The translations under genes were made by a program, and so were the position numbers. From assembly GCA_014799665.1 (NCBI GenBank), contig JAAVHP010000025.1, positions 1 to 64,000 on the forward strand: a DNA stretch of 64,000 bases. Direction: 5' to 3'. Positions 9,765 through 17,686 of the stretch are shown piece by piece (position 1 is the stretch's first letter; each line of letters begins with the position of its first letter). The DNA comes from Clostridiales bacterium. GTDB taxonomy: Bacteria; Bacillota; Clostridia; Christensenellales; Pumilibacteraceae. Below the pieces are notes generated by a model, which saw nothing but the letters and a program-made list of their open reading frames with translations, did not search any database and was not told the origin of the DNA.

Positions 9765-10796
9765 ATGCAAAACGAAATCTTCAACAAGTTCAGAAAGAGA
9801 TTGGTTCTCGAAGGAATTCTTAAAGCGTTCCTTTTGGGCCTTGCCGTATGCGGCGGAGTCGAATTCATTGTCGCGTTTATTACGTGGTTCGTGCCGTCGT
9901 TTAAGGGTGGCTTATGGCTGTCGATCGGTCTCGGTCTCGGCGTAGGCGCTATTGTCGGCGTGCTTGTATATTTCTTAAAGTACCGTCCTACTACCGAGGA
10001 CGTGGCGCGCAGGCTCGACCGCATGGGTATGCAGGAGCGTATGATAACCATGCTCGAACTTAACGGCGACGAAAGTTATATGGCTACGGCACAGCGCGAA
10101 AACGCGGTCGGTGTTGCGTCGACCGTTTCGAGCAAAGGACTTAAAATAGGCGCTTCGGTCGTGAGTATCGTGCTTGCTTGCGTGTTTGGTATTGCGGTAG
10201 GTCCCGCAATGACAACGGTTACTGCGCTCAGCGCGCAAGGCATAATCGACAAAGGCGGCGATTTTATAGACAGCATAACCGAGACGGATGTTTTCTACGA
10301 GGTTGAGTATGCGATCGGTAACGGTTCCGGCGACGGCGAGATATTGGGCGATATCGTTCAGGTAGTTAAGGCGGGCGAGTCGACCTTACAGGTTACCGCC
10401 GATCCCGACGACGAGTCTGTGTTCTACGAATGGCAAGACGAATTCGGTAATTCGCTCGGCAAGAATCCCGTGCGTATCGACACAAATATAAATAACAACC
10501 TGGTGATTTACGCAATATTCGCCCAAAGCGATGAGAGCGACGACGGCGATGAAGAGGGCGACGACGAAGGCGATAAAAACGCGCCGTCCAATCCCGGCGA
10601 TCCCAACCAGAACGGCGGCGGAGGCGCAGGTGGGCTTGAAGACAACGGCTCTAATAGCGTAATAGACGGCGAAACCCCGTACAGCGCCGTATTCGACGAG
10701 TATTACCGTTTGGCAATGCAGTACCTTGCCGACAACGGGACTATTCCCGAATATCTTCGTAAAATAATCGAAACGTATTTCGGAGTACTTGCGTAG
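9765..10796 (+). CDS. Membrane protein of unknown function, first gene of the MoxR operon
   Basis: 343 residues. Two hydrophobic segments lie near the N-terminus (about 16-42 and 48-70). They are followed by a cytoplasmic-looking stretch ARRLDRMGMQERMITMLEL (about 86-104), reminiscent of the DUF4175-like proteins often found with MoxR/VWA genes. A third hydrophobic segment is at about 124-150. The rest is extracytoplasmic: a small beta-rich region, then a very acidic, Gly/Asn/Pro-rich linker (about 245-300) and a short helical tail. The start is set by AAAGGAGG 5 nt upstream. Its place at the head of the operon suggests a membrane partner of the MoxR/VWA machinery. The family assignment is tentative. 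Confidence 0.8.
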   Translation: MQNEIFNKFRKRLVLEGILKAFLLGLAVCGGVEFIVAFITWFVPSFKGGLWLSIGLGLGVGAIVGVLVYFLKYRPTTEDVARRLDRMGMQERMITMLELNGDESYMATAQRENAVGVASTVSSKGLKIGASVVSIVLACVFGIAVGPAMTTVTALSAQGIIDKGGDFIDSITETDVFYEVEYAIGNGSGDGEILGDIVQVVKAGESTLQVTADPDDESVFYEWQDEFGNSLGKNPVRIDTNINNNLVIYAIFAQSDESDDGDEEGDDEGDKNAPSNPGDPNQNGGGGAGGLEDNGSNSVIDGETPYSAVFDEYYRLAMQYLADNGTIPEYLRKIIETYFGVLA

Positions 10797-10860
10797 TATT
10801 CACAAAGTATATTTCGGTATTTTGTTTCAAAAAACTAATAAAAGAGGTTGGATAACTTTT

Positions 10861-12039
10861 ATGGCAGAAGAGAAGGACATCAAGCAGTTCAGCGAACAGT
10901 GCAAAAACATTTTCGCGCAGGTCGAGCGTGACGTTATAGGGCAAAAGAACGTCGTCGAAGGCACGATCATCGCCATGATTGCGGGCGGTAACGTCTTGCT
11001 CGAAGGTGTTCCCGGCGTAGGTAAAACGCGTTTGGTGCGTTCGCTCGGACGCGTATTCAATCTCCCGTTCTCGCGTATTCAGTTCACTCCCGACCTGATG
11101 CCTGCCGACGTTACGGGTACAAACATTATCGTCAAAGACGAAAAGACGGGAAGCTCGTCCTTCCAGTTCCAACCCGGACCTATTTTCAGTAATATCATAC
11201 TTGCGGACGAGATCAACCGCGCCACGCCCAAAACGCAGTCGGCGCTTCTCGAAGCCATGCAGGAGCATACTGTTACCGTTATGGGTGTTTCGCGCAAGCT
11301 TAACGAGCCTTTCTTCGTTCTCGCTACGCAGAACCCGATCGAGCAGGACGGTACTTATCCACTTCCCGAAGCGCAGATGGACCGTTTCATGTTCAAGCTT
11401 ATTGTCCACAACCCGTCGCTTGACGAGCTTATGGATATAGTCGATATGACCCAAAAGACCATGGCTGAGGTCGCTGAAGCGGCGTGTAGCGGCGACGAGC
11501 TTTTGAAAATGCGCAAGACCGCTAATCAGATCCCCGTTGCAAAAGAGGTTCTGCGTTATGCAATGACCCTTTGCTCGGCAACTCACCCCGACAGCGAATA
11601 CGCGTCGGAAGCGGCTAAGCAGTACGTGCGTCTGGGTGCTTCGCCGCGCGCGGGACAAGCGCTTGTATCGGCCGCAAAGGTCAAGGCGCTCATGAACGGA
11701 CGGTTCAACGTTGCGTACAGCGACATCAACGAGCTTGCGTATCCCGTCCTTCGTCACCGCATGAAGATGAACTTCGAAGCGATTGCGGCGCGCGTATCCG
11801 CCGATAAGGTAATCGAAATGATGATTGCCGAGCTGTGCAAAAAGAACGGCATTTCGCCTAATGCAAAAGTAGAGGGTGAGCCCTTGGTTCAAGGTGCGGC
11901 GTTTGTCGAACAGACTGCGTCGTCCGAAATCGAGTCTGCGGTAGGCGAAGTCAAGGAAGCGCCCGTCGAGGAAAGTGCAACCGAAAATAAGACGGAGGAA
12001 GGCAAGAAGTCCAAGCGCAAAGGCTTCGGCCGTAAATAA
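10861..12039 (+). CDS. MoxR family AAA+ ATPase
   Basis: 392 residues. Walker A GVPGVGKT (about residues 50-57), Walker B LADEIN (about 113) and sensor-1 region ATQNPIE identify a MoxR-type AAA+ ATPase, a chaperone-like class that acts with VWA proteins. A charged tail (about 345-392, KKSKRKGFGRK) extends past the usual domain. ATG 10861 is chosen over an upstream in-frame GTG because family similarity begins there; AGAGG (10843-10847) is rather far upstream (13 nt). The stop codon shares one base with the next start (TAATG), so translation of the DUF58 gene is coupled. This ATPase is likely the energy-using partner of the three downstream proteins. Confidence 0.95.
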   Translation: MAEEKDIKQFSEQCKNIFAQVERDVIGQKNVVEGTIIAMIAGGNVLLEGVPGVGKTRLVRSLGRVFNLPFSRIQFTPDLMPADVTGTNIIVKDEKTGSSSFQFQPGPIFSNIILADEINRATPKTQSALLEAMQEHTVTVMGVSRKLNEPFFVLATQNPIEQDGTYPLPEAQMDRFMFKLIVHNPSLDELMDIVDMTQKTMAEVAEAACSGDELLKMRKTANQIPVAKEVLRYAMTLCSATHPDSEYASEAAKQYVRLGASPRAGQALVSAAKVKALMNGRFNVAYSDINELAYPVLRHRMKMNFEAIAARVSADKVIEMMIAELCKKNGISPNAKVEGEPLVQGAAFVEQTASSEIESAVGEVKEAPVEESATENKTEEGKKSKRKGFGRK

Positions 12040-12938
12040 TGAAAGTTTCTTACATTAACGATGATTTTTTCAGTCGGTTGGAAACTTTGGCGCTTAACCT
12101 GAGGACCGATTTGTCGGGATTTTTCGGCGGCAAGCATCTGGTTCGTACTTACGGACAGACTGTTGAGTTTGCCGATTACCGCGAGTATATGCTCGGCGAC
12201 GACATTCGGCGTATCGACTGGAATTTATACAGTCGGTTTGAAAAATTCTTCTTAAAGCTGTTCACTGACGAGCGGCAAATGCACGTTCAAATTTTTTTGG
12301 ACTGCTCCGCTTCCATGGGAAAATCCGACCCTCAAAAAGCCGCGTACTCGATAGCTACTGCGGCTGCTTTGGGGTTCTTGTCGGTTCATAACATGGATAA
12401 GCTTTCCTTTAAGCTCATAAAGGGCAATAAAGCCGAGGACCCGTTTGGCACGATTATAGGCAAAACACCCTTTTTCAGAGCCGTAAGCGAGCTTGAAAAA
12501 ATAACCTTTTCGGGCGAAACCGATATCGCCGCGGCGGTAACGGGTTGCCCTAATACGGGGACGAGCGACGGTCTTACCGTAATCATATCCGACTTCTTTA
12601 CCGAAAACGATTGGAAAAAAGCGGTTGATTACATTTGCTACAAACGCCGTCAGGTATTACTCGTTCAAATAATGTCGCCTGAGGAATACGACCCGCTGTA
12701 CAACGGCAGGGTGCATCTCATAGACGCCGAGAGCGAAGATTTATTAGACGGGCGCAATATGAAAATAAAGATTACGCGCGCAATGCAGCTTGCATACAAG
12801 GAAGCTATGTCCGATCTTATTTCGGATATTCGCTCGTTTGCTGCGGCGCGCGGCGCCGAGTTTATTTCGGTACAAACGGATAAGCCTATCGAAAAGATGC
12901 TGTTCGGAGAACTGTTAAAGGTGGGGGTAATATCATGA
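12039..12938 (+). CDS. DUF58 family protein
   Basis: 299 residues. The DUF58 signature is clear: the region around GDDIRRIDWNLYSRF (about 52-66), followed by a VWA-like fold with a MIDAS-type DCSASMG (about 88-94). There are no membrane segments, so it is probably cytosolic or peripherally membrane-bound. DUF58 proteins sit between MoxR ATPases and BatA-type VWA proteins in many bacteria, as here. The start overlaps the moxR stop and the end overlaps the next gene by four bases (ATGA), indicating tight translational coupling. Confidence 0.93.
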   Translation: MKVSYINDDFFSRLETLALNLRTDLSGFFGGKHLVRTYGQTVEFADYREYMLGDDIRRIDWNLYSRFEKFFLKLFTDERQMHVQIFLDCSASMGKSDPQKAAYSIATAAALGFLSVHNMDKLSFKLIKGNKAEDPFGTIIGKTPFFRAVSELEKITFSGETDIAAAVTGCPNTGTSDGLTVIISDFFTENDWKKAVDYICYKRRQVLLVQIMSPEEYDPLYNGRVHLIDAESEDLLDGRNMKIKITRAMQLAYKEAMSDLISDIRSFAAARGAEFISVQTDKPIEKMLFGELLKVGVIS

Positions 12939-14899
12939 GTTTACTTACGCCTTTGGGCTTGCTCGGACTTATCGGTATTATCGGGCTTATACTTATCTAT
13001 ATACTCAAACCCAACTACCAGCAAAAGATAATTTCGAGTACATTTGTTTGGAAGCTGAGCCTTAAATACAAAAAGAAAAAACTGCCCATAAGCAGGTTTA
13101 GGAACATACTCCTTCTCATTTGTCAAGTGCTCGTACTTATATTCTGCGCGCTTATTTTGACGCAACCGTTTATTCCCGGCAGCTCGACCTCGCACCAAGC
13201 GGAGAAGATAGCCGTTATAGACGCGTCGGCGAGTATGCGTGCCGACGATTTGGGAGAAACACGGTTCGAGCGCGCGATCAATAAGGTCAAAGCTTTGGTT
13301 GCCGATACGCTCAAATCGGATGGCGGAGCTATTACCATTATTCTTGCCGACAGCGAACCTACGTACGTTTGCCAACGTATGACCTACGCGGACATCGTCG
13401 AGGTTAATTCGCTACTGGATGAGCTTGCCGATCCCGACGATCTGGGTTGTACTTACGGCACTTCCGATATAGAAGAGGCGATGAACCTTGCAAGTAGCGT
13501 GCTTTTGGAAAACCCCAATACCGAGGTTTTGCTGTATACCGATACCGACTACGTAGACGCCGGCAGAGTTACCGTCGTCGATATGACATTGGACAGCGAG
13601 TGGAATGCCGCCGTTCTCGGTTGTACGGCTTCGATTACCGATAACAACTATTATACATTCGACGTGGAAATCGGGTGCTACGGCAAGGCCGCGGACCTCG
13701 TTTTGTGCATGGATATTTACGGCGTCAATAACGAGAATAGAACGGTAAGCGTGCAGCAGGATATCCGCTTCGACTCCGACGGCGAAATGCACGTGCTTGT
13801 GGGTGAAGAACCCGTTACGCTCGTCGAGAACGCGGTATACGTTCGTCCCGACGTATCCGTTTATTCTTACGATAACGTGTTCGTATATTTTACCAACGCC
13901 GAGGACTCCTTTGATACCGATAATGTATACAGACTGTACGGCGGCAAAAAAGAGTCGCTCAAAGTGCTGTATTGCAGTACCAACTCCAACCCGTTTTTCA
14001 GCGCGGTGTTTAACAGCTTGCGCCAAGTATTCGGCGATTTCTGGGAAATAGAATATACAGAGCTTAAACTTAGGGAAAATCAAACAGTCGATCCCGAATA
14101 CTGCAAAGACTACGATTTCTATCTTTTTGAATATACAATGCCGAGCTCCATGCCTACCGACGGCGTGGTTATGCTCGTGTCTCCCGACCGCGCGCCTTCC
14201 GGTTCGGGGCTTGGTATCAACGGGTCGACGAGTCGACCTAACGAAGCTCCGCTTACTATGGGCGTCAAGCACGATATAACCAATTACTTAACTTTCGATA
14301 ACATTAAGCTAAACGAGTATGTCAACGTGAGCTTCAGCGACGGTTACGACGAACTGGCATACTGTAATGACAGTCCCGTTTTGCTGTTAAAAGACGAACC
14401 GTCGACGAAAGTCATAGCTATGCTGTTCAGCGTTAAAATGTCGTACGCGGCGCTTTTCCCCGAGCTGTCGGCAATGATGGGTAATATGTTCATGCACTTC
14501 TTCCCGCCGACGATCGATCGGTTTGTGTTCGATGCGAACGACAGTGTAACGCTCAACGCGCGCGGCAATGTTCTTCAAGTAACGACGGTAAACGGCGACA
14601 ACTTGCTTTACGAAACCTTCCCGAGCACACTCAAAGTGACGACGCCCGGCGTTTACAGTCTTGAACAGCCTATACTTGCCGCCGATCTTGCTTCGGCTAC
14701 GCGTAGGCAGGTCGAGTATTTCTACGTTAAAGTTCCGACCGCGGAAAGCAATATTTTCGCGACCGCGGACACTCTCGAACAACCCGAATGGGTGGTCGAG
14801 CCCGAACGGATAGATACCGATATCGTGCTCTACTTCGCAATAGTTTTGGTGTCCTTGTTATTTGCGGAATGGCTTCTGCAAATCAAGGAACAGTATTAA
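12935..14899 (+). CDS. BatA-like membrane-anchored VWA protein
   Basis: 654 residues. It starts with a BatA-type hydrophobic region (two segments, about 4-25 and 58-78) and then a VWA domain with a MIDAS (DASASMR, about 93-99; threonine at the TSDIEEAM region). A long extracytoplasmic middle part follows, with one C-terminal membrane helix (about 628-648, IVLYFAIVLVSLLFAEWLL). VWA domains bind metal and partner proteins; BatA homologues work with MoxR ATPases in envelope stress or complex assembly. The specific partner here is unknown. It overlaps the DUF58 gene by ATGA and is followed by a GGAGG Shine-Dalgarno for the next gene. Confidence 0.9.
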   Translation: MSLLTPLGLLGLIGIIGLILIYILKPNYQQKIISSTFVWKLSLKYKKKKLPISRFRNILLLICQVLVLIFCALILTQPFIPGSSTSHQAEKIAVIDASASMRADDLGETRFERAINKVKALVADTLKSDGGAITIILADSEPTYVCQRMTYADIVEVNSLLDELADPDDLGCTYGTSDIEEAMNLASSVLLENPNTEVLLYTDTDYVDAGRVTVVDMTLDSEWNAAVLGCTASITDNNYYTFDVEIGCYGKAADLVLCMDIYGVNNENRTVSVQQDIRFDSDGEMHVLVGEEPVTLVENAVYVRPDVSVYSYDNVFVYFTNAEDSFDTDNVYRLYGGKKESLKVLYCSTNSNPFFSAVFNSLRQVFGDFWEIEYTELKLRENQTVDPEYCKDYDFYLFEYTMPSSMPTDGVVMLVSPDRAPSGSGLGINGSTSRPNEAPLTMGVKHDITNYLTFDNIKLNEYVNVSFSDGYDELAYCNDSPVLLLKDEPSTKVIAMLFSVKMSYAALFPELSAMMGNMFMHFFPPTIDRFVFDANDSVTLNARGNVLQVTTVNGDNLLYETFPSTLKVTTPGVYSLEQPILAADLASATRRQVEYFYVKVPTAESNIFATADTLEQPEWVVEPERIDTDIVLYFAIVLVSLLFAEWLLQIKEQY

Positions 14900-14908
14900 G
14901 GAGGCGGG

Positions 14909-17677
14909 ATGACAAACTTTGTTATTCATTTTAATAATAGCCCGTGGTTGTTCCTGCTTCTGATACCCGCGTTTTTCCTTGCGTTGTTCCCGTACTTCCG
15001 CTTGGCTAAGCGTTACAGGCGCACGCGCAACCGCATTACTTCTATTGTATTGCACTGTATAGTAATGGTACTTTGCACCGTCGTGCTCGTCGGTGTATGG
15101 TTCTCGTACGATGTTCCCAACGCCGAAAACGAGGTGATCATTCTCGTCGACGCATCGCATAGCGGACGGGAAGCGGACGTCGACAGGGACGATTTTGTAC
15201 GCGATCTAATCGCGCAGAGCAACGGCGACTTTAAGCTTGGTGTTGTCACGTTCGGATACAATCAGGTTTACGCGGTACCGCTATCCGCAAATATAACTCA
15301 TGCGTACGATACCTATTTGAACGCCGAGAAGCCCGATGATAGCGCGAGCGATATAGCTGCGGCACTCAGCTATGCGGGCAGTCTTTTCGAAAAACCCGAA
15401 ACGGCTAAAATAGTGCTTTTGTCAGACGGATTGGAAACGGACGGCAACGCGATCACCGCCGTAAAGCTCCTCGCCGCACAGGGCATAAAGGTCGATACCG
15501 CCGTATTCTCGGGCGAACATTCGAATAGTGAAGTTCAGCTTATGGGCGTAACGCTTCCCGACTATAACATAGTAGCGGGCGATCTCTTTACGCTCGGTTT
15601 GTCCATTCAAAGCTCCTACCGCGGAACTGCGGTGGTCACGCTTAAAGACTCTATTCTCGACGAGGAAAGCGGCGAGTTCGTCGACGCGGGATCCTCCGAA
15701 ACGGAAGTAAACCTTACTAACAGAACCTTGCAAGAAATTTCGATCGAGTATTCGTTCGAGAAAGCCGGTATGCACAGGCTGTATTTCTCGATAGCTAGCA
15801 GCGGTGATACACTCACTCAAAACAACGGTTACTACACATATATCGATTTGCAGGTGTACGACAATATCCTTATAATCGAGCGTTACGACAAGGAAGCGGA
15901 ACGGCTTCAAACGCTTCTCAAAACGCGCTTTGAAAACGTGGACGTTTTAACGATAACCGACGAGGAAAGCTTGCCGAAGAACGTTAACGATCTCCGCGAG
16001 TACGATCAAGTAATACTCATGAACATAGCTAACGAGGATATGCCGCTCGGCTTCGATCAAATTTTATACAGCTACGTTCACGATTTCGGCGGCGGTATGC
16101 TCACCGTCGGCGGTAATAAGCAGGGCACTGACACGCCCAACGCTTACGACAGAAGCGACATGATAGGCACCGTTTATCAGGATATGCTACCCGTGGAAGC
16201 GATCAACTACACTCCGCCGCTGGGCGTGGTTATAATAATCGACCGTTCGGGAAGTATGTCGAGCGTGGACGACTCGACGGGTAAAACCATTTTGGAGCTT
16301 GCCAAAGAGGGCGCCAAGTCGTGCTTGAACGCGCTTACCGAACGCGACTATTGCAGTGTCATGACGCTCGAAGACGAAGGTCAAGAGAAGCTCACCCTGA
16401 CTCCGCTCACTCAGTACCACAAGATAGTCGCCGCTATCGATAATATCGAAAATACGGGTGGCGGCACTAATTACACCAATTCGATAAAGCAGGCGGGCAG
16501 AATGCTTCGCGCGGTGGACGTCGAGCGTAGGCATATCATACTTGTGTCCGACGGTCAGCCGACCGATGACAACGAATTATATCAGACTGCGGTCGAGAAT
16601 AATTTCAATAACGATAAAAAGGTTACTTTCTCGTGCGTAGTAGTAGGTAACTCGCCTTCGAAGGCGCACGAGATAGAGGTTGCGTGTCAAATGGGCGGCG
16701 GTGAGTATTACCGCGTGACCGACGGTACGCAGCTCACCCGTTTTATGCGCGAGGACTTGAACCGCAGCGAGATAAAGGACGTTATAATCCCCGATGGCGG
16801 AATTACGCCCGTTATAGGCGAACATAACTCGGTAGTAAGCGGCGTATTGAAACTGCTTGCAGAAGAGGGTAACGTCATGCCTAATCTTTACGGCTACTAC
16901 GGCACCAAGCTTAGGTCGGGTCTAACTGCAATCTTGATGGGCGAGTTTGTACCCATCTATGCGCAGTGGAAATACGGCGCGGGCATGGTCGGCAGCTTTA
17001 TGTGCGATTTAAGCGGCGTATGGTCGGACGAGTTTATGAACAGTAATGTTGGGCAGGAGTTCATATTCGGTGCAATCAACGCATTGTTCCCCACCGACGA
17101 TATTCGTCCGAACGATATCGACGTTACGCTTAACGAGCTTAACTATTCAACTCAGGTCAATATTTATACTAATCTCGACAACGGTCAAACTCTCGATGTG
17201 GAGATAACAGCGCCTATAGCTGACGACGAGGAAAGCGCACCCGTCAAGAAAATGCACTTAACGGCGGTGGATAATTACAGCCGTATAACGTTTACCAACG
17301 AGCGTTCCGGACTTCATAAACTTACTATAATCAAAAGGGACGCCGACGGTAATATACTTGGAGAATATTCGACTTACAGGGCATTCTCTTATTCCGCAGA
17401 GTATGACGAATTTGTGGACGCGGCGGACGGCGAGGACCTTATGGCCCGCCTTGCGCAGAGCGGCAGGGGCGCGGTTGTGGACGAAGCAGTGTCAGTATTC
17501 GAGGGTATTGAAAAAACGACGCATAAGACCTATGATCCGCGTATCCCGCTTATAATCATCGCTATAATTTTGTTCTTGCTCGATATTGCCGTGCGCAAGT
17601 TCAAGTTTAAATGGCCGCACGAGCTAATTCGCGAGTATAAAGAAAAAAAAGAAAAATCGTCGGCGGATAAAAGGTAG
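14909..17677 (+). CDS. Double-VWA membrane protein
   Basis: 922 residues. Two N-terminal membrane segments (about 10-28 and 46-66) precede a first VWA-like domain with DASHSG (about 80-85) and SDGLETD. A beta-rich linker and a glutamine-amidotransferase-like region (GGGMLTVGG, about 395) follow. A second, complete VWA has MIDAS residues in DRSGSM (about 447-452), GGGTNY (about 518-523) and VSDGQ. The C-terminus has one membrane helix (about 878-896, PLIIIAIILFLLDIA) and a basic cytosolic tail. The start follows AAGGAGG. Both VWA domains face outside the membrane in the simplest topology. It probably forms a complex with the BatA-like protein and is acted on by MoxR. Confidence 0.88.
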   Translation: MTNFVIHFNNSPWLFLLLIPAFFLALFPYFRLAKRYRRTRNRITSIVLHCIVMVLCTVVLVGVWFSYDVPNAENEVIILVDASHSGREADVDRDDFVRDLIAQSNGDFKLGVVTFGYNQVYAVPLSANITHAYDTYLNAEKPDDSASDIAAALSYAGSLFEKPETAKIVLLSDGLETDGNAITAVKLLAAQGIKVDTAVFSGEHSNSEVQLMGVTLPDYNIVAGDLFTLGLSIQSSYRGTAVVTLKDSILDEESGEFVDAGSSETEVNLTNRTLQEISIEYSFEKAGMHRLYFSIASSGDTLTQNNGYYTYIDLQVYDNILIIERYDKEAERLQTLLKTRFENVDVLTITDEESLPKNVNDLREYDQVILMNIANEDMPLGFDQILYSYVHDFGGGMLTVGGNKQGTDTPNAYDRSDMIGTVYQDMLPVEAINYTPPLGVVIIIDRSGSMSSVDDSTGKTILELAKEGAKSCLNALTERDYCSVMTLEDEGQEKLTLTPLTQYHKIVAAIDNIENTGGGTNYTNSIKQAGRMLRAVDVERRHIILVSDGQPTDDNELYQTAVENNFNNDKKVTFSCVVVGNSPSKAHEIEVACQMGGGEYYRVTDGTQLTRFMREDLNRSEIKDVIIPDGGITPVIGEHNSVVSGVLKLLAEEGNVMPNLYGYYGTKLRSGLTAILMGEFVPIYAQWKYGAGMVGSFMCDLSGVWSDEFMNSNVGQEFIFGAINALFPTDDIRPNDIDVTLNELNYSTQVNIYTNLDNGQTLDVEITAPIADDEESAPVKKMHLTAVDNYSRITFTNERSGLHKLTIIKRDADGNILGEYSTYRAFSYSAEYDEFVDAADGEDLMARLAQSGRGAVVDEAVSVFEGIEKTTHKTYDPRIPLIIIAIILFLLDIAVRKFKFKWPHELIREYKEKKEKSSADKR

Positions 17678-17686
17678 GAGGGCGTA

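Noticed and set aside
10741..11892. 383-codon open frame on the - strand
   Set aside because: Antisense of the MoxR gene; no domain, and it ignores operon structure.
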